Assembly (NCBI GenBank): GCA_026414325.1 | Contig: JAOAJF010000020.1 | Span: 1-15,208, forward strand | DNA: 15,208 nt | Direction: 5' to 3' | From: Microcaldota archaeon | Lineage (GTDB): Archaea; Micrarchaeota; Micrarchaeia; Anstonellales; Anstonellaceae | The notes under the pieces: generated by a model | Told to the model about the DNA's origin: nothing | Databases searched by the model: none | What the model saw: the letters and a program-made list of their open reading frames with translations, nothing else | Made by a program: the position numbers and the translations under genes | Part shown: in pieces, positions 6,949-14,788 of the stretch | How the letters are laid out: each line of letters begins with the position of its first letter | Numbering within the stretch: position 1 is the first letter of the stretch

Positions 6949-7842
6949 ATGAGAAAAATCCTTTTTCTTTTATTTTTTTTCTTAGTTTTTTGTTTAGGTT
7001 GTATAAAAAAAGATACAACAACTTTTTCTCCTACAATAGTTGTTTCTTCTTTTCCAATCTATAGTGCAATAAAAGAATTAGCAGGTGAGGATTTTAATAT
7101 AGTTCTTTTACAAAAACCTTTTGTAAATGCGCATTTTTATGAGCCAGGAGCAAAAGATATTGAAATTTTAAAAAATGCTTCAGTATTTATTTATACCTCA
7201 GAATATTTTGATGTGTGGGCAAAAAAAGCACTAAATCTTATCAAACAAAAAAACAACAATATTTCAGTTATAGATGCTTCTGAATTTACAACCTTAAGCC
7301 AGGAGGGAAATTCATTAGATCCACACTTTTGGCTTTCACCAAAAAAATATGCTCTATTTTCTTCTAAAGTAGCTGATCAGCTTACATCCAATTATCCGCA
7401 ACTAAAAACTCAGATTTTAAAAAATAAAGAAAAATTTTTAAAAAAATTAGCAGAACTTGACAGAGACTTTACTCAGCTTAAAAATTGCAAACAAAAAAAT
7501 TTTTTTCTATCCCATATGGCTTTTGGCTATTTAGCATCAGATTATAATTTAACTCAAAAAGCAATAATAAGAAGTTTTGAGCCTTCTTCTTCGGAAGTGT
7601 CTCTAAAATATTTTTTTACCCTGATAAAAGAAGCCAAAGAACAAAATCTAAAGGTAGTTTATTTTGAAATAGGCTATCCACAAAAAATTTCAAAAATTTT
7701 TGCGCAAGAAACAAATTCAACTGTTTTATATTTAGATACTTTAGAATACTATGAACCTTTAGACTTAGAACAAAAAGAAATTTATATTACAAAAATGAAA
7801 AAAAATTTATACAATTTAAAAAAGGGTTTGGATTGTGAATAA
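6949..7842 (+). CDS. znuA: Zinc ABC transporter, substrate-binding lipoprotein
   Basis: Captures Zn2+ outside the cell and delivers it to ZnuB. Residues 1-18 are a lipoprotein signal peptide ending in FCLGC, so Cys18 should be lipidated and anchor the protein to the membrane. The mature part is a cluster A-I (ZnuA/TroA) binding protein of 297 residues before processing. Predicted metal ligands are His62 (NAHFYEPGAKDIE), His126 (LDPHFWLSP) and His189 (LSHMAFGYLASDY), with Asp263 (LYLDTL) as a fourth candidate. The third His matters: manganese-binding members usually carry Glu there, so zinc is favoured. The His-rich loop of many zinc binders is absent. The gene is leaderless behind a TATA box and an inverted repeat, and overlaps znuC by 8 bp. 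Confidence 0.88.
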   Translation: MRKILFLLFFFLVFCLGCIKKDTTTFSPTIVVSSFPIYSAIKELAGEDFNIVLLQKPFVNAHFYEPGAKDIEILKNASVFIYTSEYFDVWAKKALNLIKQKNNNISVIDASEFTTLSQEGNSLDPHFWLSPKKYALFSSKVADQLTSNYPQLKTQILKNKEKFLKKLAELDRDFTQLKNCKQKNFFLSHMAFGYLASDYNLTQKAIIRSFEPSSSEVSLKYFFTLIKEAKEQNLKVVYFEIGYPQKISKIFAQETNSTVLYLDTLEYYEPLDLEQKEIYITKMKKNLYNLKKGLDCE

Positions 7843-8551
7843 GGTATTAGAATTTAAAAACGTTGAATTCTCTTATGGTCAAAAAGAAGTTTTTAATTCA
7901 GTCAATTTTTCTATTTTTGAAGGAGAATTTGTAGCTTTAGTAGGCCATAATGGAGCAGGCAAAAGTACATTAGCAAAACTTTCCTTAGGTCTTTTACGAC
8001 CACAAAAAGGCTCAGTATTTCTTTTTTCTTATGACCCAACAAAATTTTCTCAATGGCAGAAAGTAGGCTATGTTCCTCAAACAAAAGAATTCGAATTGGA
8101 CTTTCCAATCTCTGTTTTTGAGCTCGTTTTATTAGGAAATCTAAAATCAAAAAAAGGTTTTTTTAAATTTTATAGCAAAGAAGATGTAGAACGTGCAAAT
8201 AACGTACTAAAAATGCTAAATTTAGAAAAATTTAAAGATAATAAGGTAGGGGAGCTTTCTGGTGGTCAGAGACAAAAAGTTTTTTTAGCCCAAGCTCTGG
8301 TTTCAAATCCACAATTTCTTATTTTAGATGAGCCAACAGCAAATCTGGATTTTTCCTCAGAGAATTTGTTTTATGAGACTTTATTAAAACTAAACAAAAA
8401 TAAAATAACCATTTTTCTAATAAGTCATGATATTGGCCAAGTGCTAAATTATGCCTCCAGAATCTTAGTATTAAATAAAAAAATTATTTTTGATAAATCT
8501 ACAGCAGAATTATCTAAAGAGCAAATCCTGTCCTTGGTGGAAAAAATATGA
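7835..8551 (+). CDS. znuC: Zinc ABC transporter, ATP-binding subunit
   Basis: The cytoplasmic ATPase that powers metal import through ZnuB. At 238 residues it is a complete single ABC domain: Walker A GHNGAGKST at 37-45, Q-loop Gln82 in VPQTKEF, signature LSGGQRQKV at 141-149, Walker B FLILDEP at 161-167, D-loop ANLD at 169-172 and the switch His198 in ISHDIG. The start is a GTG at 7835 inside the end of znuA (8-bp overlap), and its stop overlaps the ATG of znuB, so the three genes are translationally coupled. The FELDFPISVFELVLLG stretch after the Q-loop is typical of the ZnuC/MntB group. Metal specificity is taken from ZnuA. Confidence 0.92.
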   Translation: MNKVLEFKNVEFSYGQKEVFNSVNFSIFEGEFVALVGHNGAGKSTLAKLSLGLLRPQKGSVFLFSYDPTKFSQWQKVGYVPQTKEFELDFPISVFELVLLGNLKSKKGFFKFYSKEDVERANNVLKMLNLEKFKDNKVGELSGGQRQKVFLAQALVSNPQFLILDEPTANLDFSSENLFYETLLKLNKNKITIFLISHDIGQVLNYASRILVLNKKIIFDKSTAELSKEQILSLVEKI

Positions 8552-9354
8552 TCGAATTAATTCCAGAATTTTTAATTCGAGCAATCTTGGGTGGATTTTT
8601 TGTAGCACTAGCCTCCTCTTTAGTTGGAGTATTTTTAATCTTAAGAAGAATGGTTTTATTTGGAGATGGTTTTTCTCATATCGCTTTCGGTGGCATCGCT
8701 TTAGGTCTATTTCTTTCAGCTATATTCGAATTTGACCCATATTCTATAGCAGTACTTTTTTCGCTCTTAGCAGCCTTTTCTATTGTCATTTTAAAAGAAA
8801 AATTTCAAATAAAAAACGATATAGCTTTAGGAGTACTTTTTTCATTTGCTCTTTCTTTAGGTATAATTTTAATATCCTTAGGCGGCGGATTTTATAGCGA
8901 TATTCACTCCTATCTTTTTGGAAATATTCTTTTACTAGATTGGTCGGATGTTATTTTAGCCGCTATTTTAGCACTTGTTTTAAGTGTTTTAATTTATTTA
9001 TTTGGCAAGCAATTGGTTTTTGCAAGTTTTGATGAAGTTGGGGCCAAAATAGCAGGAATTCCAACCTCTAAACTAAATCTAATTTTTCTTTGTTTATCTG
9101 CCATCTTAGTAGTTTTATCTATTAGAATTGTTGGAGTTTTACTAGCCTCATCTTTTATAATTTTGCCCCCAGCAACTGCTCTTTTAGTAGCAAAAAATTT
9201 TAATTCAATGATTTTTTATTCTACTGTCTTTGCACTTTTAGCTGTAGCTGTTGGGCTGGTTCTATCTTATTATTTTGATATAGCTGCAGGAGGAGCGATA
9301 GTTCTTTTTTCAATTGCTCTCTTCTTATTTTTTTCCTTTTTAAAGAAAAATTAA
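8548..9354 (+). CDS. znuB: Zinc ABC transporter, permease subunit (ABC-3 family)
   Basis: Membrane channel subunit of the importer, which works as a dimer with ZnuC. The 268 residues are very hydrophobic, with about eight membrane segments (roughly 10-33, 44-61, 66-83, 91-112, 132-152, 175-200, 221-242 and 246-264). Family landmarks include LFGDGFSHIAFGG at 37-49, the cytoplasmic FASFDEVGAKIAGIP at 158-172 that contacts the ATPase, SSFIILPPATALL at 201-213, and the closing AAGGAIVLF. The ATG overlaps the znuC stop (ATGA), and GGTGG seven bases upstream is a good ribosome binding site. It is the last gene of the operon and ends 20 bp from the convergent carB. Confidence 0.92.
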   Translation: MIELIPEFLIRAILGGFFVALASSLVGVFLILRRMVLFGDGFSHIAFGGIALGLFLSAIFEFDPYSIAVLFSLLAAFSIVILKEKFQIKNDIALGVLFSFALSLGIILISLGGGFYSDIHSYLFGNILLLDWSDVILAAILALVLSVLIYLFGKQLVFASFDEVGAKIAGIPTSKLNLIFLCLSAILVVLSIRIVGVLLASSFIILPPATALLVAKNFNSMIFYSTVFALLAVAVGLVLSYYFDIAAGGAIVLFSIALFLFFSFLKKN

Positions 9355-9374
9355 AAAGTTAAAAAAAGCATCAA

Positions 9375-12300
9375 TTATTTTTTATTATTAGCCCAATATT
9401 TTTTTAGATCGCAAACATCTAATTCTTTATCTTTTATTTCATACATCGCATTTACTAGTGCTTCAGCTGCTTCAAAATTTGTAATACACAAAATGTTTGC
9501 CTCCAAAGCAGCTCGCCTTATAGCATATCCATCTGTCTGGGGTTGTCCTCCTTTTTTTGGTGTATTAAAAACAGCATCTATTTTTCTATTTTTTATTTCA
9601 GATACGATATTTGGCTCGCCTTCAGAAATCTTTTTTATAACTTTTATATTTAACCCTTCTAAATATTTAGCAGTTCCTTTGGTGGCAACTATTTCAAAAC
9701 CCATCTCAAGAAGTTTTTCTGCTAAAGGTCTACACCTTTCTTTGTCCCCTTCTTTAAAAGAAAAAGCAACTGTTCCTTTTTTTGGAATTTTTAGATTTGC
9801 CCCCAACAAAGCTTTGTAATAAGCAATATGAAAGTTTTTATCAATCCCCATGGATTCTCCAGTAGATTTCATCTCAGGGCCTAAAATAAAGTCAGCCCCA
9901 GGCAATTTTAAAAACGGAAACACTACTGATTTTACAGCATAGTAATTAATAGTTGGTTCTGGGAGTTTGAGCTCTTTTAGTTTTTTGCCTACTATAAGTT
10001 GAGTAGCCATTTTTATTATTGGAATTCCTAATGCTTTTGATAAAAACGGCATAGTTCTTGAACCTCTTGGATTTAGCTCTATTACATAAACCAAGTCGTT
10101 TTTTACAATATATTGAATATTGAATGCTCCAATTATTTTTAGTTCTTTTACCATTTTGGTAGTAATTTGCATTATCTGCTCTTGTACTTCTTTTTTTAAT
10201 TTTACTGGAGGAACAACACAGGATGCATCTCCAGAATGTATTCCTGCTCGTTCAATATGTTCCATAATATTTGCTATCCAAACCTCTTCTCCATCGCTAA
10301 TTCCATCAACCTCACATTCTAAAGCTTGTTCTAGATACTTGTCTAATAAAACTGGTTTGTTGTTTGAAACCTCTACAGCTTCGTCTATATATTTTTCAAG
10401 CTCTTGGCCGTCATGTACTATCTGCATTCCTCGCCCAGCAATAACATAGGATGGTCTTACTACTATAGGATAGCCTATTTGCTCTGCCTTTAGCAAAGCA
10501 TCCTCTTTTGAAATAGCAGTCGCATTCTTTGGCTGATTTAGCCCAAGCCTATTTAAAAATTGTCTAAAGAGTTCTCTATCCTCTGCAATATCTATAGATT
10601 CCATCGAGGTTCCAAGTATCTTTACACCTCTTTTAGCAAGCTCTGCTGCCAAATTAATTGCAGTCTGTCCACCAAATTGAACTATTACTCCTTCTGGCTT
10701 TTCTAGTTCGATTACATCCATTACATGTTCAAAATCCAAAGGCTCAAAATAGAGCTTATCAGAAGTATCAAAGTCAGTTGAAATAGTTTCTGGGTTATTG
10801 TTTATAATAATACTTTCATAGCCCATCTCTTTAAGAACATATGAAGCATGGCAACAGCAATAATCAAATTCTATTCCCTGCCCTATTCTAATTGGTCCAG
10901 AACCAAGAACTATTATTTTTTTTCTACTCGAGGGCTTACTTTCATTTTCTTCTTCATAAGCAGAATAATAATAGGGTGTTTTTGCTTGAAATTCAGCAGC
11001 GCAAGTATCAACCATTTTATAAGTAGGAAGAATTGAATATTTTTTTCTAAAAGCTCTTATCTCGTCCTCTGTTTTAGAGCAAAGTTTTCCAATAAAGGAA
11101 TCAGAAAATCCCATTTTTTTTGCTTTTTTTATTACTTCTTTTTTTAGTCCAAATTTTTTTATAGTCTGTTCCATTTTTACGATGTTTTTAAGTTTTTGAA
11201 TAAACCAAGGATTTATTTTAGTAATAGAAGTTATTTGCTTTACACTCATTCCTTTTTTTAAACCTTCAAATATTGCAAAAAATCTATAATCGGTTGGAGT
11301 TTTCATATGAAATATAATATCTTCTTTAGATAGATTTGGAAGTTTTTGGTCTAATGACGAGAGGGCTTTTAAGAAAGCTTGTTCAAAAGTTCTTCCAATT
11401 GCCATCACTTCTCCAGTAGACTTCATCTGTGTGCCTATGGTTCTATTAGAATAAGGCATTTTATCAAATGGCCAGCGTGGAATTTTAACAACTACATAAT
11501 CTAAAGCTGGTTCAAAGGAGGCTGGGGTGGTTTTTGTAACCATGTTTTTTATCTCATCAAGCCTGTAGCCTATTGCTAATTTTGCTGCAACTCTAGCTAT
11601 AGGATAACCAGTTGCTTTTGAAGCCAAAGCAGAAGATCTGGAAAGTCGAGGATTTACTTCGACAACTACATATTGGCCAGTTTCTTGATTTACTGCAAAT
11701 TGAATATTACAACCACCAACTATATTTAATCCTCTAATTATTTTTATAGCAGCAGTTCTTAGCATCTGGTGTTCCTCATCTGAAAGAGTTTGGGAAGGGG
11801 CAACCACTACTGATTCTCCAGTGTGAATTCCCATCGGATCAATATTTTCCATATTACAAATAGTAATACAATTATCTGCATAGTCTCTTACCATCTCATA
11901 TTCAAATTCTCCCCAACCAAGAACATTTTCTTCTATTAAAACCTGATGCACTGGTGAAAGACTAAAACCAAGCTCAAGAAGTTTTTCAAATTCCTCTCTA
12001 TTGTGAGCTATTCCTCCTCCAGTCCCACCAAGAGTGTAAGCTGGTCTTAAGATTAGAGGAAACGGATAATCTTTAGCAAACTCAAAAGCTTCTTCTTTTG
12101 TTGTTGCTGCAATAGAGTTTAAGACTGGCTGCCCTATTTTTTTTAAAAATTCACAAAATTTTCCTCTGTCTTCTGCCAGCTCAATACTTTTTAATCCAGT
12201 TCCAAGAAATCTGCAGTTGTATTTTTTATCAAGCTTTTTTTTGCCAAATTCATAGGCTAAATTAAGTGCAGTCTGGCCACCCATTGTTGCAATTATTCCA

Positions 12301-12551
12301 TCTGGTTTTTCCTTCTGTACTATTTTTTCTAAACTATTTAGATTTATAGGCTCGATATATATTTTATCTGCAATGGTTGGATCTGTCTGAATTGTAGCTG
12401 GATTAGAATTTAGTAGTACTATCTCCACTCCTTCCTCTTTCAGAGCTTTGCATGCTTGACTTCCAGAATAATCAAATTCTGCAGCTTGGCCTATTACTAT
12501 TGGCCCAGAACCTATCACAACAACTTTTTTTATAGTTTTGTCCAGCGGCAT
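9375..12551 (-). CDS. carB: Carbamoyl-phosphate synthetase, large subunit
   Basis: Uses ammonia from CarA, bicarbonate and two ATP to make carbamoyl phosphate for pyrimidine and arginine synthesis. At 1058 residues it is full length. The first synthetase half spans about 1-400 (GSGPIVIGQAAEFDYSG at 14-30, ATP-grasp glycine loop LGGTGGG at 174-180, VVEVNPRLSRSSALA). A helical linker covers about 401-540. The second half spans about 541-925 (GSGPIRIGQGIEFDYCC, AGRGMQ, VIELNPRGSRT). A C-terminal MGS-type allosteric domain covers about 926-1045, with ATKGTAKYL at 956-964 and the phosphate-site pattern DGYAIRRAA at 1007-1015. It begins 15 bp after carA, with GTGAT just before the ATG, and ends tail to tail with znuB. 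No disrupted motif was seen. Confidence 0.96.
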   Translation of the reverse strand: MPLDKTIKKVVVIGSGPIVIGQAAEFDYSGSQACKALKEEGVEIVLLNSNPATIQTDPTIADKIYIEPINLNSLEKIVQKEKPDGIIATMGGQTALNLAYEFGKKKLDKKYNCRFLGTGLKSIELAEDRGKFCEFLKKIGQPVLNSIAATTKEEAFEFAKDYPFPLILRPAYTLGGTGGGIAHNREEFEKLLELGFSLSPVHQVLIEENVLGWGEFEYEMVRDYADNCITICNMENIDPMGIHTGESVVVAPSQTLSDEEHQMLRTAAIKIIRGLNIVGGCNIQFAVNQETGQYVVVEVNPRLSRSSALASKATGYPIARVAAKLAIGYRLDEIKNMVTKTTPASFEPALDYVVVKIPRWPFDKMPYSNRTIGTQMKSTGEVMAIGRTFEQAFLKALSSLDQKLPNLSKEDIIFHMKTPTDYRFFAIFEGLKKGMSVKQITSITKINPWFIQKLKNIVKMEQTIKKFGLKKEVIKKAKKMGFSDSFIGKLCSKTEDEIRAFRKKYSILPTYKMVDTCAAEFQAKTPYYYSAYEEENESKPSSRKKIIVLGSGPIRIGQGIEFDYCCCHASYVLKEMGYESIIINNNPETISTDFDTSDKLYFEPLDFEHVMDVIELEKPEGVIVQFGGQTAINLAAELAKRGVKILGTSMESIDIAEDRELFRQFLNRLGLNQPKNATAISKEDALLKAEQIGYPIVVRPSYVIAGRGMQIVHDGQELEKYIDEAVEVSNNKPVLLDKYLEQALECEVDGISDGEEVWIANIMEHIERAGIHSGDASCVVPPVKLKKEVQEQIMQITTKMVKELKIIGAFNIQYIVKNDLVYVIELNPRGSRTMPFLSKALGIPIIKMATQLIVGKKLKELKLPEPTINYYAVKSVVFPFLKLPGADFILGPEMKSTGESMGIDKNFHIAYYKALLGANLKIPKKGTVAFSFKEGDKERCRPLAEKLLEMGFEIVATKGTAKYLEGLNIKVIKKISEGEPNIVSEIKNRKIDAVFNTPKKGGQPQTDGYAIRRAALEANILCITNFEAAEALVNAMYEIKDKELDVCDLKKYWANNKK

Positions 12552-12566
12552 AAAATCACAGCATCA

Positions 12567-13640
12567 TTACAGCATCTTTACAAATTTATCAAACAAATAC
12601 ATCGAGTCATGTGGGCCAGGTTGCGCTTCAGGATGATATTGTACAGCAAAAGCTGCTTTATTTTTGTTTTCAATTCCTTCAACTGTGTTGTCATTCAAAT
12701 TTATATGACTAACTTCCCAATCAGCTGGAAGAGAATCTTGCTCTAGAGCAAATCCATGGTTTTGTGTTGTTATAAGTACTCTGTTTAAATTTTTGTCTAA
12801 TACTGGGTGATTAGAACCTCTATGGCCAAATTTTAGTTTGTAAGTTTTTGACCCAGCAGCCCATCCTAAAAGCTGGTTTCCTAAGCATATTCCCATAATC
12901 GGAACTTTTCCTATAAGATTTTTTATTTGCTCGATTTCTTTTTTTAATATGGCCGGATCTCCTGGTCCATTAGAAAGAACTATTCCATCTGGCTCCTGTT
13001 CTAATACCTCTTTAGCAGTAGAATTATAGGGCATGATAACTAGTTTTAGCTTTCTTTTTAGAAGCTGTGTTTTTATACCTTCTTTTGCTCCATAATCTAG
13101 CAGCACAACTTTTTTATTTCCCTGGCCAATTGTTTGAATCTTTTTTGTACTTACTTGAGGAACGAAATTAATATTAGAATAATTTAATTCTTTTACCATT
13201 TTGTGCAGTCGCTGGATATCTGGTTTTTGCTCTTTTTCATATATTTGATAAGCAGCATTCATCACTCCATACTCTCGTATTTTTACTACTAATTTTCGTG
13301 TATCTAAATCATAAATACAGCCAACATTGTTTTTAAGAAAATACGAATGTAGGTTTTCTTCTGAAAGATAGTGAGAAGGTTTTTTCTCTGCCCATTTTAC
13401 AACAAATCCTTCTACCCATATTCTGGAAGACTGAACATATTTTTTATTAATTCCATAGTTTCCAATAAGCGGATAACACATTATAAGAATTTGGCCAGCA
13501 TAAGAAGGATCAGTTAAAGCTTCTTGATATCCTGTCATGGAAGTATTAAAAACTAATTCCCCTGCCTTTATTGTTGTTGCTCCAAGACCTTTTGCATAAA
13601 TTTCTGTGCCATCTGCTAAAACTAACACTGCTTTTTTCAT
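12567..13640 (-). CDS. carA: Carbamoyl-phosphate synthetase, glutamine-hydrolysing small subunit
   Basis: Releases ammonia from glutamine and channels it to CarB. The 357-residue protein has the CarA-specific N-terminal domain (MKKAVLVLADGTEIYAKG, then FNTSMTGYQEALTDPSYAGQ at 31-50 and DLDTRKLV at 111-118). The class I glutamine amidotransferase domain follows, with SNGPGDP at 223-229, the nucleophile Cys252 in GICLGNQLLG, and the His336/Glu338 pair in YHPEAQPGP. I start at the ATG at 13638-13640, where conserved CarA sequence begins. An in-frame TTG at 13667 would add nine residues and has no ribosome binding site. It is the first gene of the carAB pair. A TATA element lies inside a 22-bp palindrome upstream. 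Confidence 0.96.
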   Translation of the reverse strand: MKKAVLVLADGTEIYAKGLGATTIKAGELVFNTSMTGYQEALTDPSYAGQILIMCYPLIGNYGINKKYVQSSRIWVEGFVVKWAEKKPSHYLSEENLHSYFLKNNVGCIYDLDTRKLVVKIREYGVMNAAYQIYEKEQKPDIQRLHKMVKELNYSNINFVPQVSTKKIQTIGQGNKKVVLLDYGAKEGIKTQLLKRKLKLVIMPYNSTAKEVLEQEPDGIVLSNGPGDPAILKKEIEQIKNLIGKVPIMGICLGNQLLGWAAGSKTYKLKFGHRGSNHPVLDKNLNRVLITTQNHGFALEQDSLPADWEVSHINLNDNTVEGIENKNKAAFAVQYHPEAQPGPHDSMYLFDKFVKML

Positions 13641-13680
13641 AATTTTCAGTAGGGAAAATAAGCCCAAAAATAGTTTGGAA

Positions 13681-13702
13681 ATTAAAATTTATAAATTTTA
13701 AT
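13681..13702. promoter_or_regulatory. Perfect 22-bp palindrome containing a TATA box upstream of carA
   Basis: ATTAAAATTT, AT, AAATTTTAAT reads identically on both strands. Its centre, TTTATAAA, is a good TATA element about 50 bp from the carA ATG, which would give a leader of about 25 nt. The palindrome also spans the stop codon (13698-13700) of the preceding gene, so it could act as an RNA hairpin at that transcript's end or as an operator instead. An AT-only palindrome in AT-rich DNA can also arise by chance. Confidence 0.4.
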
Positions 13703-13934
13703 CTCCAAGAGGGTGTCTAAAAAATTCTCTTTTGGGTGGATTTTTATCATGCTCAAAGGGCTTAAAACCCCTTTCAAAATGCTCATTATTTTTATTTATT
13801 AAGGAAAGGAACTGAGATGCTCTTTCTAGATCTTTTCTTAAAAAAGCATCTCTAAATCTCTTTAGAAGATATTTATTTAGCTGTTCATATCTCTCATAGT
13901 CCTCTACTCTAGGTTTATATCTAAATTTCTCCAC
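13698..13934 (-). CDS. Small hypothetical charged protein, 78 aa
   Basis: I place the start at the GTG at 13932-13934 because GAGGT lies seven bases upstream. This gives 78 residues starting (M)EKFRYKPRVEDYERY and leaves 17 bp after the stop of the preceding gene. An in-frame TTG at 13973 would add 13 residues and overlap that gene. The protein is strongly charged and mostly helical to about residue 55 (EQLNKYLLKRFRDAFLRKDLERASQFLSLINKN), then a disordered basic and acidic tail rich in Pro, His, Phe and Lys. There is no signal peptide and no known motif. It is probably cotranscribed with the two genes upstream; a small nucleic-acid- or protein-binding factor is possible but unproven. Confidence 0.65.
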   Translation of the reverse strand: MEKFRYKPRVEDYERYEQLNKYLLKRFRDAFLRKDLERASQFLSLINKNNEHFERGFKPFEHDKNPPKREFFRHPLGD

Positions 13935-13941
13935 TCTCTCA

Positions 13942-13946
13942 ACCTC
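13942..13946 (-). promoter_or_regulatory. Shine-Dalgarno site deciding the start of the 78-aa gene
   Basis: GAGGT on the minus strand is followed after seven bases by GTG at 13934. It lies just beyond the preceding gene's stop codon, as expected for a downstream gene of an operon. Confidence 0.5.
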
Positions 13947-13951
13947 TTTTA

Positions 13952-14743
13952 TTAGTTTACTAGTAATGAACAAGTTATTGTTTTTCCTTGTTGTTCAATT
14001 TTTATAAAATAAGTTCCAGCAGCCAAACCTTCTGGGACTTTAAAGTTTATGGCTGTTTTCTCACCCTTTTCTAATAATGCAATAGAATCTATTTTACAGA
14101 TTTTCTGCCCAGTAGAAGAATACAATTCTATATCATATTTCCCTTGTAAACCACTTAATTCTATATTTACTATTTCCCCTCTTTTAGCAGGGTTTGGATA
14201 GACTAATACTTCTTCTTTTTCTACTTCTTTTTTTTCTTTTTCTTCTTCTGGAGTATAACTTGGACCCTTTTGTAGATAAAGACTTTTAATAAGAAAAGGT
14301 ATATCATTTATATAAAACTCTGTATTAATATCATTTATTCTACTTTCATTTATGAGAATAATTCTAGAGCTATATTTATCTACTACTGGCTTACCATCCT
14401 TTTCAACAGTAGCATTTATTACTATCACATAGTATTTATCAGAAGAGCCAGTAATCAAATCAAAAGTAGGGGAGCGAGAAATCACAACCCCTGCTTTCTG
14501 AAGCTCTTGCAATAAATTCTCAAAGGTTGTTATAAACATTATGGGAGCAAGACTTACTGTAATTGTTACCTCTCCATAAGTCTTAGTCGTTTTTATAACC
14601 GCAGGGGTGTATTCATTATTTTTTCTTACTTCTAAGAAATAGTTTTTTCCATTTATATTACATTCAACTCTAGCGTCTGTGGCGTCTATGGGAACTGCTG
14701 TTTGAGTTTTATCCCCACCCTTTTGATAAAAAAGCTGTTGCAT
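13952..14743 (-). CDS. Protein with a type IX-sorting-like C-terminal beta domain
   Basis: 263 residues, apparently in two parts. Residues about 20-158 are a strand-rich region of unknown family (YGEVTITVSLAPIMFI, KYYVIVINATVEKDG, SSRIILINES). A Glu/Lys-rich linker (EEEKEKKEVEKEE) follows at 166-178. Residues 179-263 closely follow the T9SS type A sorting / FlgD Ig-like pattern: VYPNPAKRGEIVNIEL, YDIELYSSTGQKICKI, FKVPEGLAAGTYFIKIEQQG and a hydrophobic end SLLVN. In Bacteroidetes such domains direct export and surface attachment. Here no signal peptide is visible: the ATG at 14743 gives MQQLFYQKGG, and the frame closes four codons upstream. It may therefore act simply as a beta-sandwich module. 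It lies between two other unknown genes on the same strand. Confidence 0.75.
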   Translation of the reverse strand: MQQLFYQKGGDKTQTAVPIDATDARVECNINGKNYFLEVRKNNEYTPAVIKTTKTYGEVTITVSLAPIMFITTFENLLQELQKAGVVISRSPTFDLITGSSDKYYVIVINATVEKDGKPVVDKYSSRIILINESRINDINTEFYINDIPFLIKSLYLQKGPSYTPEEEKEKKEVEKEEVLVYPNPAKRGEIVNIELSGLQGKYDIELYSSTGQKICKIDSIALLEKGEKTAINFKVPEGLAAGTYFIKIEQQGKTITCSLLVN

Positions 14744-14762
14744 ATAAATTATTTTTTATCAT

Positions 14763-14788
14763 TAACATTAAAAGCTTTTTTGGTGTTA
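14763..14788 (+). other. Hairpin in the gap between two minus-strand genes
   Basis: Read on the + strand, TAACATTAAAA and TTTTGGTGTTA can pair over 11 positions (two of them G-U) around a GCTT loop. On the minus strand, in the direction of transcription, the two wobble pairs become C-A mismatches and the stem is weaker. It starts directly after the stop codon of the upstream gene and could be a weak processing or termination signal. Confidence 0.25.

Noticed and set aside
8490..8735. Open + strand frame across the znuC-znuB junction
   Set aside because: A shifted reading of conserved ABC transporter sequence; the overlapping znuC and znuB frames explain it.
9355..9374. Possible terminator between convergent znuB and carB
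   Set aside because: The 20-bp gap is A/T-rich but has no hairpin, and T tracts are common throughout this genome, so nothing specific can be claimed.
9493..11036. Several open + strand frames opposite carB
   Set aside because: Antisense shadows of a full-length conserved carB with no independent motifs or ribosome binding sites.
12558..12576. Two direct copies of ACAGCATC, 11 bp apart, at the carA-carB junction
   Set aside because: Too short, and one copy is part of the carA coding end. Probably chance.
12456..12746. Open + strand frame opposite the carB start and carA end
   Set aside because: Antisense to two conserved genes; it includes the carA catalytic His/Glu region in reverse complement.
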